DNA of 41,637 nt from Anaeromyces robustus (taxonomy: Eukaryota; Neocallimastigomycota; Neocallimastigomycetes; Neocallimastigales; Neocallimastigaceae): NCBI GenBank assembly GCA_002104895.1, contig MCFG01000212.1, positions 77,501 through 119,137 on the forward strand. The letters run 5' to 3'. The position numbers and the translations under genes were made by a program. A model generated the notes under the pieces. That model had not been told where the DNA came from and did no database searches. It worked only from the letters and a program-made list of their open reading frames with translations. Of this stretch, positions 1 to 10,373 are shown piece by piece. Position 1 is the stretch's first letter; each line of letters starts with the position of its first letter.

Positions 1-3000
1 TTCAAACCATGTACGATTACCTTCTCTTTGTACTGCACATACTAAACGTCTTTCATCCATACGAACTCGCCATACACCCTGAACACCACGAATTAATTCT
101 CTTACATATTTACCATAGGTTACATTCTTACTTATTCCACTTCGGGTATCTGTTAATAATTTATTAGTTTTTGATGGTCCAGTAGAACATAATTCCCATA
201 ATTTAACACCACCATCACTACCAGAAACTATTCTATTTAATTTTGGATCATGATGGAAGCATGATATTGCTGCTTGATGTCCATTAAGTACTGACATACA
301 TTGACCAGTTTCTGCAGACCATATTCTTAACGTAGAATCAGCTGCACCAGATATAATATAATTAGGTGATATTTCTAATAAACCAACTAAAGAACTATGA
401 CCTATAAAGACAATTAAAATTTATATAATAGGTTTATTTAATTAATATTATAAATTAATTTATTAATTAACTATTATTATTTATTATTAATTTATTATTA
501 TTTATTATTATTGTTTATCATTATTCTATTATTTTTAAACAATAATAATAATTTTGAAAAAAAAAAAGAATTAAAAAAAAAAAAAAATTAAATAAAACAA
601 TACCATCTAAATTAAATAAGCATTCTCCAGTAGTTGTTGACCAAACCCTAACATTAAAGTCCATACTACCACTTGCAGCTTTTTGAAGTTCTGGTGAATA
701 TCCTATACTATAAACTTTTTCACGATGACCTCTTAATACAAAAGTACTTTCACCAGTAGAAATATTCCATATTCTAACAGTATGGTCATAACTACCACTA
801 ACCAAAACATTTCCACTACCAGCAATAGCTCTAACAGATTCAGTATGACCATTTAATAATTTTAAAAAGTATGGATTATTACTATTGGATCCACTACCAT
901 AATCACTTGAATTATATGGTGGATCTTTTTTAATATCAGGTAATTTCCAAATTCTAAGATTAGAATCTCTTGAACCTGTTATAATAACAGGGATTTTCGG
1001 TTCTATTTTATGGGTAATTGGATTTTCAGTTGGAGTAACAATAATTAAACACCTTACAGTACTGGTGTGACCATGGAATTTATGTGTACAACATCCTTCT
1101 TCAATATCCCAAACACGTACAGTACGATCTGTACTTCCACTAACAAGTGTATTTTTCCAATATTGTAATGCCCATACACCACCATTATGGCCTTCTAATT
1201 TTTTAAGTAACTGGCCAGTTTTTGTATCATATACATTTATAGTCTGATCATCTGAACCAGATATAATTCTCTCTGAATCAAATTGTAAACAAGTTACAAC
1301 ATTTTGTTCATGACCTGAAAAAGATATTTGACGACATCTTCCATGTTTCCAATTATGATTTAAAAGATGATTACGACGATAAATACGTTTATAGAAGTTC
1401 TTTGGACAATTCCTTACAAATTCATATTCAGATGAATTAATAGCTAATTTAAAATATTTTAATAAAAAAAAAATTGTTCAAATATAATTATATACATTTT
1501 ATTAATATTAAAATTAAAATTATTAAATTAAAAATATATAAATATTATATAATTAATAAATTTATATTACGTTAAATAAATAAATAAATAAATAAATATC
1601 GATTTAAAAATAATACTTTAAAAAATAAATATATTATTGATAATTTTTTTTTTTTTTTTTTTGGAATATTTTAAAATATATAAATATATATATATGTTAA
1701 TAATAATAATTACCTTGCATATCATTTGTTAACTTATATGTTGAACTATTATTTACAGAATTATTATTAATATTTGATGAAGATGAAAGACAAGAATTGT
1801 TATATTGATTATTATCAAAAGTATTATAATTATTCATAGATGTATTATTATTACTACTATTATTATCATTATTATTACTTTTATTATTATTATTATTATT
1901 GTTATTATATGTATATGAAGTAGATGACGAAGAAGCCGATGTAGTAGTATAATAAGATGAATTAGAATTTGATGCGCACATAGCATTCATTAAATAATCT
2001 GAAGCTTTTTTAGCCTTAGCTTTTAATTTTCTCTGTTTATACTCAGTTAATATAGCTTTAATTTTCTCTTCATCATACCATTGTTTTTCTATCAATTTTT
2101 GTTTCCATATAGCTAATTCTGCACCAGGAGAATCAATAATTTTCTTCCATGCATGACATACCATCATACAATGATAAAGATCTTCAATATCTAAATAATT
2201 CAAAATTTTATAGGTTAATTCAACTGGAAGTAAAGTTATTATATCGTATTTAAGTACAGGAAGAATTAATGAAGATACAAATTGAAGTGTTGATACAGGA
2301 CATCTTTTTAAAAGACGTAATAAAACCAAATTTTGCATATTTGGATTTAATTCATCATACATTGTAACAATATTTGGAACATCTGAAAGAGCAGTTGGTG
2401 GAGAACCACCACTATAAGGTGATAATGGATCTTGTTGATTCTGTCCAAATGATCTTTTATTATATTGATTATATTCATTATACATTTCTTGATCTGAACA
2501 ATTTTCACAATTATCACAATTACACTTATTATAATAATTAGAAGACATTTTAGTTGTTTTTGAATTTTGACTACAGTTATCATTATCCGTTATAATAGGA
2601 TTTAAATGTGTGGTATGGTAATTTGTTTTGCCCTCTAATGATTTATATTTGTTTATTGATGAATAATAACGATGACGAGAAGAAATCTTTCCATCACCAG
2701 CTATTTCATCTTCTTCTTCTTCTTCCTCTATTAAGCTTTCTTCTTCTTCTGTATCTTCTTCTACGAAACCTCTAAAATTGCTACTATTATATACTAGTTT
2801 TCTTAAATAATCATTATTTTCAATATTATTATCCATTTTTAATATCTTTTCTTCATCTAATTCATTTCTATGTTTTAGTGTACCCATCATTTTAGATTTA
2901 TTTGAGGGAGTTCTATTATTCATATCATAAGCATTTCCATCTTTGTTATATTGATTACTGTTTTGACTACTGCTACTACTTGCTTCTCCTCCATTCATAA

Positions 3001-3754
3001 CTTCATCACTATCTATCTCATTTACATTATTTGATATATTGATTGAATGAGTTGAATTTTCAATTGGTGATGATAAAAATTGACGAGATTCAGTTAAAGG
3101 AGTTGGTGATAAAGTTGGACTGGGTAAATTTTTAATTGTTGTACTCGTACTTGCAGAAGTTTCTTAATGAAATAATGTAAATTCAAAATTTGAAAATAAA
3201 ATGTTATAATGTAAATTATTAATATTTTTATAATTTTATTTTAAATCAAAATTTATAATCACTATTAAAATATTAAATATTTACCATTTCTATTTTTCTT
3301 TTTTAGTATAACATTCTCTTTAGTAGATTCATTTAATAAAACATCATGCTAAATTAAAAAAAAAAATAAATATTTCAAAGTTAAAATTCAAAATATATGG
3401 ATAATATATTATATTTTGAATATACAATAAAATAAAATTATTATTTACTGATTTTTTATAAGTTGGAATTCCATTATTGTCATAACAAAAACGCTTAAGA
3501 GATGTATGAATATTAGCTAAAGGGTATTCAACTGGATCTAATTTATTTGGTAAATGGGTATTTGATAATAATAATGGTAGTTCTGTTGTTGTTTTTGTAA
3601 CTACTGTTGTTACACATTTCGGTGCAAGAGAAAATCTACCATATGTTGCTCTTCTTGCTATATGCCTATTATGACCATCATGTAATTTCATATCATAAAG
3701 ATGATACGACGGTTGAGTAGAATTAGGGGGATGATTAATTTTATTTGATTTCAT
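1..3754 (-). CDS. Cdc4/Fbw7-family F-box and WD40 protein (SCF ubiquitin ligase receptor), 3' end outside window
   Basis: Substrate receptor of an SCF ubiquitin ligase, expected to bind Skp1 through the F-box and phosphorylated targets through the WD40 propeller. Exons (minus): 3754-3449, 3348-3285, 3162-1714, 1443-604 and 401 to beyond base 1. All four introns are GT..AG and in phase, giving 1020 codons so far. The N-terminal part (about residues 35-100) has the fungal Cdc4-type stretch containing RFSLAP and VTKTTTELP. An acidic run lies near residue 265. A likely dimerisation (D) helix region is at about 392-433 (LLRLLKRCPVSTLQF). The F-box is at about 434-471 (LLPVELTYKILNYLDIEDL). At least seven WD repeats start near residue 650. 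The three arginines that read phosphodegrons in Fbw7 (R465, R479, R505) are matched in GHTSTVRCL, GSRDSN and GHTESVRAI. The end contains VWRVRMDERRLVCAVQREG, like the last Cdc4/Fbw7 blade. Blade 3 carries a long Asn/Ser loop. Family assignment is firm; strict Cdc4 orthology is inferred. Confidence 0.93.
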
Positions 3755-5310
3755 TTTATTTTTACTGTTATTATTTTTTTTTTTTTGGTATGTGTCTTTT
3801 TTATTTTTAAAGTAAATAAAATATATATTTATGTGTGTAAAAAATATGAAGATAATAAATAATGTTTATTTTTTTTTTAAAAATATTTGTTATTTAAAAT
3901 AATTTTTTTAAAATTCCTTGTACAAAATTATTTTAATGTTTTTATTAATTAAATTACTTTAGTATATTAATTTTTTATGAACATTTTTTTAAATAATAAT
4001 TTTATTGTATTATAAAAATTTAATTTAAAAATCACGTAAAAAATTAAGAATATTTCTTTTATAAAAAAAGAAAAGAGGAATAAAAATAATTTTAATTTAA
4101 AATTATTTAAAAATATTAATTGAATGAAAATTTATTTAAAAAAGGCTTATACATATTATCTATTATAAAAAAAATATAAATATATATATATAAATAATTA
4201 GCATAATTTTATTATTATTAGTATTAGTATTAGTATTATTATTATTATATTAATATTATTTATATTATTAAAAATTAAAATTTGTTTATTATTACTTTTT
4301 ATTTTTATATAATTTTATTTATACACTTTTATTATTAATTCTTTTATTATTATTTCTTTTATTTTTTTTTTGTAATTGTATTAACAATTATATAATATTT
4401 ATACACATATAATATTACTATATAATGCTGAATTTATGAATAATTATATTTGTTGATGACAACTATTTTTATTTAAATAAACATAAATATATTTAGAAAT
4501 TTTATTTGATTAACAATATTATTATATAATAATTTATTATTTTAATTGTTTTTATATTTAATAAATTGAAGTTTGAGTAAGTCAATAATTTAATAATTTA
4601 TCTTGTTTTTTTATTTTAAAAATCAAAATTAAACTTTTTTAATTTATATAGAAAAAGATTCTTTACTTATTACAAAAAAGACTAATTTAAAAAATAAAAT
4701 AGGTTATAGTAAAATTATTTAATTTTTATATTTAACAATAATAATTAATTTATTATTATTTCTTTCATATATTTAAAAAAAATAAATAAAGATTAAAATA
4801 GTCTAAATTTTCCTCTTTTATTTTTTTTAATAATAATAATATTTTTTAAGATCAACAACAAAAAAAAATAATAAAGGAACTTTTAAAGAATTAATAAATA
4901 TTAAAAATGTTTAAAATATGAAAATTTTATTTTACTAATAAAATTTTTTAATATATATATAAATATAAAAAAATTAAACATATAAATATATAAATATATA
5001 AATAAATTTATAATTTTTAATAATAATATATCGATTATATCTCCTATATCTTTTCATTATTTATTAGGATTATAATAATTTGTTTATTTAATTTATTTAT
5101 TAATAAATTAATTTATTTATTTAATATTTATTCATTCATTTATATAAATTAATTATTTATCCCTTTTTTTTTTTATAAATAATTTAAATAGAAAAAAAGA
5201 ATAAAGATATTTAATAGTGGATAAAAGATTTTTTTATAAACAGTCAACTCTATTATTAAAAATGATATAATTCTATAATTATTATATTAAGAAATAATAA
5301 ATATATATAT

Positions 5311-5381
5311 ACATTCTTTTATGAACATATAATAAAAAATATATATATATACATATACATTCTTTTATAAACATATAATAA
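5311..5381. repeat. Tandem duplication of a 25-bp segment, 46-bp period
   Basis: The segment beginning ACATTCTTTTATGAACATAT at 5311-5335 recurs at 5357-5381 with a single base difference. The spacer is a TA-dinucleotide run. It looks like a simple local duplication; no function is suggested. Confidence 0.75.
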
Positions 5382-6110
5382 ACTTATTTATTGTGACTAA
5401 CAAAACTAATGATTTCTTTATTAAAAACTTTAATTTTTATCAGAATATGAAAGGCTTTGTTAATTTTTAATAGTTTTTTTTTTTTTTTTTTTGTTATGAA
5501 AAGAAATAAACATGATTATATAATTTTTTTATATTAAATTTTATTTTATTATTTTTCTTTCTTTTTTTTTAATAAAATAATTTATAAATTTAAAGTTTAA
5601 AATAAAACAAAAAAAAAAATACATTTACTTCTTGTTAAACTCTAAATATCAAAACAAAGTAATGATTATCAAATAAAAATTGAATATTAATGAGTAATAA
5701 TCACATAAAAAATACAAATATTTAAATTTAAATTAATTATAAATATTTAAATTATAAATCTCTAATTTATTATTATAGTTTACAATTAAAGTTTTTTTCA
5801 TTTAAAGTTCAATTAAATTATATTTTATTTGAATGGATTTCTTTAATATAAAAAAAACTCTAAATATAGAATATGGATAGTTTTTAAATATATTATATGA
5901 TTTCATCTAATTAAAATACATAATATTTCTTTAAAAAAAAAACTATATAAAAGGTTAGAAAAAAAGACTTATTATTATTATTATTATAATTAATAATAAT
6001 ACTACTTTCTTTTTTTTTTTCAACTCTTTTAATAAATTTTATTATTTTATAAGTAGTTTATAATAATGCAAAAATATAACTATTAATTATATAATACATT
6101 CTTAATCATC

Positions 6111-6145
6111 TTAACGTAAAATAGATTATAACTATTTTATGTTAA
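6111..6145. other. Inverted repeat, 14-bp arms, 7-base loop
   Basis: TTAACGTAAAATAG at 6111-6124 faces CTATTTTATGTTAA at 6132-6145. Thirteen positions pair by Watson-Crick rules and one as G-T. It lies about 280 bases downstream of the stop of the minus-strand gene at 6422-7334. It could be chance in this AT-rich sequence or a weak 3' RNA structure; nothing more can be said. Confidence 0.5.
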
Positions 6146-6421
6146 ATAATATAATCTATAACTAATTCACTAGATATTTTTTATTAGCATTAATTATTAT
6201 TAATTATTGATAATAAAAATTTTCTATTATATATAATTAATTGAAATAAATAATATTTAATTATCTACATATCAATTTTTGTAATTAAAGTACATATTAA
6301 AAAGGATGGAAAAAAAAATTATAATTTTCATATACATATAAATATATATGTTATATTATTTAGTTCTTTTTTTCATCAATAATAATATATTTAAATAATT
6401 TAAAATTTTATAAAATTAAAA

Positions 6422-7334
6422 TTAATAGCATATATTGGTTTCCATAGAATTAATATTATGACAAATATTTTGTACATTGTCTAAAAATTATAATTATAAA
6501 AAAAGATTAAGATGTTAGTAAATAATATATATATGACATATATAAAAAGATAGAAAAAAATAAATAAATAAACTTACTACTTTCACTAGCATATAAGTGT
6601 TGGTTAATGCTTCTACGATAACGGATTTTTTGGTTATTAACAAATTCAATAGGTTCACCAACAACGTTATCGTTAGATGGATTAAGGATAACTATTTTGT
6701 TACGAAGACGATCAACAAAGTTAGCAGATGGACCACTTGTAAGTAAATTACTTAAATAGTCAGATATATTGCCAGTTTCATCTGGTGGGTTACCACTTGA
6801 TACTTTCAAACTACGTTTTTGTCTTAATTTTTCTGATTCATTCGTATTTTTTTTTTCACTATCTTTAGCTTTGGTGTCAGAATCATTATTATTTTCATTT
6901 TCATTTTCATTGCCAGCTTCTTCATTATTTTCACTAAATTTTGGTGGAACTTGAGCATTACCATTAACATCAACAAAAACTTCTTTGAACTTTTCTATAT
7001 CTTCTTGGGAGAAATTTATTTTTCCATTTTCATCAAGTTTAATGGCTTTTCGTAAAGTTTCCATATCAATATTGTTGATTTTACCAATGTTTGCAAATGG
7101 ATTATCATGTCTAAGAGCGCTAGTAGTTTGACCAGTTTTTCTTTTATAGATATAGTTTCCATATAATGCAGCATAAATGATACCGAATATGAGAATAAAA
7201 ATACCTAAAATAGCACCATATTTATTAGTAGCTAATGAGGTTTCATTAATATCTTTTTTTGCTTTTTTTATTTCCTTTTTGGATTTTTCAAATACATTAT
7301 TAGTGGAAGAACTTTTTGTATTCTTTGCTGCCAT
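6422..7334 (-). CDS. Small single-pass membrane protein, unrecognised, two exons
   Basis: Exons 7334-6578 and 6480-6422 give 271 residues. The 5' splice site is GTAAGT and the 3' site TTTTTAG. A near-perfect branch site (TTACTAAC) lies inside the intron, so the long read-through of the first exon is not the real C terminus. The start ATGG has A at -3. The N terminus is Lys-rich and probably cytoplasmic (residues 1-38). One hydrophobic helix follows at about 39-60 (AILGIFILIFGIIYAALYG) and then a YIYKRK stop-transfer patch. The rest is polar: a conserved-looking region with IDMETLRKAIKLDENGK and FSQEDIEKFKEVFVD, an acidic Asn/Glu-rich linker, and a basic tail containing RLRNKIVILNP. There is no cleavable signal peptide, so it is probably a signal-anchor or tail-facing-lumen protein of an internal membrane. 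I do not recognise the family and assign no function. Confidence 0.8.
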
Positions 7335-7604
7335 TTTATATATTTTAATTAATTTATTAATTAATTAATAAATTATTTATTTATTTATTTATTTAGGTCT
7401 ACATCATTTAATGTTATTATTAAATATTTTTTTATTTATAATAGAATAGAATAATTAATAATAAATTAGTAAATAGAATATAGTTAATAATATAAAAGAT
7501 ATTATAATAAAAAAAAAACTAATAAACAATAATAATAATTAATTTTATGAATAATATTATACTAATATTTTATATATTAATTATAAATCTTCTAAATATT
7601 TGTT

Positions 7605-7680
7605 TTAAATATTATTTTTAGGATTTTCAATAGTTGTTTTAATTAAATATTATTTTTAGGATTTTCAATAGTTGTTTTAA
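7605..7680. repeat. Perfect 38-bp tandem duplication
   Basis: Bases 7605-7642 and 7643-7680 are identical. The unit starts TTAAATATTATTTTTAGGAT. Complete identity in otherwise drifting intergenic DNA points to a recent slippage-type duplication. Confidence 0.9.
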
Positions 7681-8218
7681 ATTTTCTCCTTTTATAATTA
7701 TAATTGACATTTAATTAAAATTATTTTATATCATAATATATTATAATATGTCAATTTTAAATTGAATAAATTGAAAATTTAATATAAAAAATTTTAATAT
7801 ATAATATAAAAGTATTTTAAAATATTTTTATATAATTGATATATTCATAATATATTGTAGTGTAGTGTGTATTATATATTTTAATATTAAATATTAAATA
7901 TTATTTATATAATGGAAAACTTTAAAATAATATTTTTTTTTTACGTTTAATAAAACTAATAAAACTAATTATCAATCAATAATAACAATTTTCTTAATTT
8001 GATGTCAAACTAAATCCTGTTTTGAAAAGTTACAATACTTATTTTGAGTATATTTCAAAATAGATATAAATATAATTATTTCATATATATAATAATAATT
8101 AATAATTAAAAGACATTATATATACTTTTTTCTTAATTATGTTTTGATTCTTTTATTCTTTTAATATATAATTTTTATTTTTTTATTTTAAAAAGAAGTA
8201 CTTAATGTACAAATTTAT

Positions 8219-8220
<2 letters not shown>

Positions 8221-8256
<36 letters not shown>
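8221..8256. repeat. Homopolymer of 36 T
   Basis: An uninterrupted T run in intergenic DNA, the second longest homopolymer noticed in the window. It is a likely assembly and length-polymorphism hotspot and may exclude nucleosomes, as known for poly(dA:dT) in fungi. Confidence 0.9.
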
Positions 8257-8261
<5 letters not shown>

Positions 8262-8979
8262 ATTAATCAATAAGTAACATATTATAATAAAATTCTATAT
8301 ATAATATTTACTAATTATCATCATAATTAGTAAAAGATTTAAAAAACAAATAATTACAATAAACCTATGAAATAAAAGAATTAATAATTAAATTGATTTG
8401 GAATAATATAATTAAGAATTTTACAGCAATATTTACTATTATTAAGAATTATTTAAGATCATTATATTTAAATTTATTAATAATTTGCTTAATATAAAAT
8501 ATAAAATATTTTTTTTTATAATAATTACGATAATATGATTATGATTACAATCATATTTTTTTTTTAAATTATATTAATTTTTGGTTATTCTAATGTTTAT
8601 ATTTTTTAAAATGCTTTGCAATAACTCTAATTTTTTTTTTATATATATATATATTTTAATAAAAATATAGATTTTTATAATGGACTAAAATTAGAGGTCA
8701 ATTTTTAATTTAATTAATTAATAATAATTAATAAATAGGAAAATATATTTTAATAATTAAAATATATAAAATTATATTTATTATATTTACTTTAAAATAA
8801 AATTAATAATAATTTTAATAATAATTATTATATATATGAAATAATTTTATAAAATTTAAATTATAATTAATTATTATTATAAGTTTATTTTAATTTATTA
8901 TTTATTATCAAGTTTATATTCTTTTATTTAATTATTAATAATAATATTTATTTATAATTTTTTATCAATTAATGACAAT

Positions 8980-9031
8980 ATAGAACTAATTAATTATAAC
9001 TGTTATAAATGTTATAATTAATTAGTTCTAT
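8980..9031. other. Perfect 21-bp inverted repeat with 10-base spacer
   Basis: The arm at 8980-9000 (beginning ATAGAACTAATTAATT) is the exact reverse complement of 9011-9031 (ending AATTAGTTCTAT). The spacer is TGTTATAAAT. The arms contain G and C at matched positions, so this is not merely an AT microsatellite. It could be a tiny palindromic element, a cruciform-forming site or a hairpin transcript. No open frame or known element surrounds it. Confidence 0.85.
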
Positions 9032-9132
9032 TATTTTACTATTGCTTGCTTTATAAAACAATAATTATAAATTCTAAAAATTATTAATTAAAGTTAAATA
9101 ATCATAGTATTATTATGAAAAATGAAATTGAT

Positions 9133-9136
<4 letters not shown>

Positions 9137-9171
<35 letters not shown>

Positions 9172-9243
9172 GTTAATAATAATAATAGTTAATAATAATA
9201 ATAGTTAATAATAATAATAGTAATAATAGTTAATAATAATAAT

Positions 9244-9277
<34 letters not shown>
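9137..9277. repeat. AAT microsatellite with interspersed AGTTAATAAT units
   Basis: A run of AAT triplets broken at regular intervals by AGTTAATAATAATA blocks, so the array has a second, longer period laid over the triplet. It lies just upstream of the minisatellite at 9387. Confidence 0.85.
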
Positions 9278-9386
9278 TGAAAATTTTAATAATAAATGTT
9301 TAATTATAAAAAAAAAAACCTCTATTTGATATTTATATAAATAATGATGGTATTATCATTTATAGTTATGGTTTATTGCTAAAGTT

Positions 9387-9995
9387 GTCCTCATTTTTAT
9401 TAAAAAAAAGAATAACTAATTATCATCATAGACCTCATTTTAAAAAAAATAACTCATCATCATAAAATATCGTCCTCATTTTAAAAAAAGAATAACTAAT
9501 TATCATCATAGACCTCATTTTAAAAAAAGAATAACTAATTATCATCATAGACCTCATTTTAAAAAAAAATAACTCATCATCATAGAATATCGTCCTCATT
9601 ATAAAAAAAAATAACTCATCATCATAAAATATCGTCCTCATTTTAAAAAAAATAACTCATCATCATAAAATATCGTCCTCATTTTAAAAAAAAGAATAAC
9701 TAATTAACATCATAGAATATTATCGTCCTCATTTTTAATAAAGAATAACTAATCATCATCATAAAATATCGTCCTCATTTTAAAAAAAAGAATAACTAAT
9801 TAACATCACAGAATATTATCGTCCTCATTTTAAAAAAAAATAACTCATCATCATAAAATATCGTCTTCATTTTTAATAAAGAATAACTAATCATCATCAT
9901 AAAATATCGTCCTTATTTAAAAAAAAAAGAATAACTAATTATTATCATAGAATATCTTACTCATTTTAACAAAAAATAACTCATCATAAAATATT
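9387..9995. repeat. Minisatellite, about 14 units of 39-50 bp in two unit types
   Basis: Units begin GTCCTCATTTTAAAAAA or GACCTCATTTTAAAAAA. They end either ...TAACTCATCATCATAAAATATC (about 41 bp) or ...GAATAACTAATTATCATCATA (39-50 bp). The two types are mixed along the array. One longer block (units with CAGAATATTATC or TAGAATATTATC followed by a unit with TTTTTAATAAAG) recurs, showing a higher-order duplication. A minus-strand frame stays open over 9435-9641, but unit lengths vary out of phase and no coding-like composition is seen, so I treat it as non-coding. Confidence 0.92.
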
Positions 9996-10373
9996 ATATA
10001 TTTAACATTCACTGAATTATCCATAATTTTTATTGGCTCATTTTTAAATATTGTATAAATTAAATTAAAGTTGTATAATAAATTTAATATTTTTATTTGT
10101 ATTAATAAAAATCGAGATACTTTTTTTTTTTTTTTTTGTTAATAATTTGTTATATCTTCATATATAAAGAAATAAACAAAATAAAAAACAAAAATAAAAA
10201 TAAAGAATAAATAATATAAATGAAAATTTATTATAAATAATTAAATAAATTAATATAAATTAGTATAATTAAATATGATATATTCTAATTCTAACAATAT
10301 TAAAATGCAAAAATTATATAATTCAAAAAAAAAAAAAAAAAAACTAAATCATAAATTGGACAATAAATTTAAA

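Larger units (their letters stand above)
3755..6421. other. AT-rich intergenic region, no gene seen
   Basis: About 2.7 kb between the start of the F-box/WD40 gene and the end of the small membrane-protein gene. It is A/T homopolymers, TTA/AAT runs and short palindromes, with no open frame of coding-like composition on either strand. It should contain the promoter of the F-box gene (right after 3754) and the terminator of the 6422-7334 gene, but I cannot point to specific sites. A short duplication (5311-5381) and a hairpin (6111-6145) are listed separately. Confidence 0.7.
7335..10273. other. AT-rich intergenic region with several repeats, no gene seen
   Basis: About 2.9 kb between two divergent genes: the membrane-protein gene on the minus strand and the ankyrin gene on the plus strand. 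Both promoters must lie here. Apart from the separately listed duplication, T-tract, hairpin, AAT run and minisatellite, it is A/T-only low-complexity sequence. The short open frame over the minisatellite (minus strand, 9435-9641) is a by-product of the repeat. Confidence 0.7.

Noticed and set aside
2347-2583. Second minus-strand frame inside the F-box gene
   Set aside because: It is a shadow of the F-box exon in another frame, with an Ile/Val-rich translation typical of out-of-frame AT-rich coding DNA.
9435-9641. 68-codon minus-strand frame with repeated MRTIFYDDELFFFK-like peptides
   Set aside because: It is the in-frame reading of part of the minisatellite. Units vary by numbers not divisible by three, so the frame is not kept across the array.
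10275-10373. In-frame N-terminal extension of the ankyrin protein
   Set aside because: The 33 codons run through an 18-A tract and look like a 5' leader; ATG 10374 has the better context and begins a helical region.
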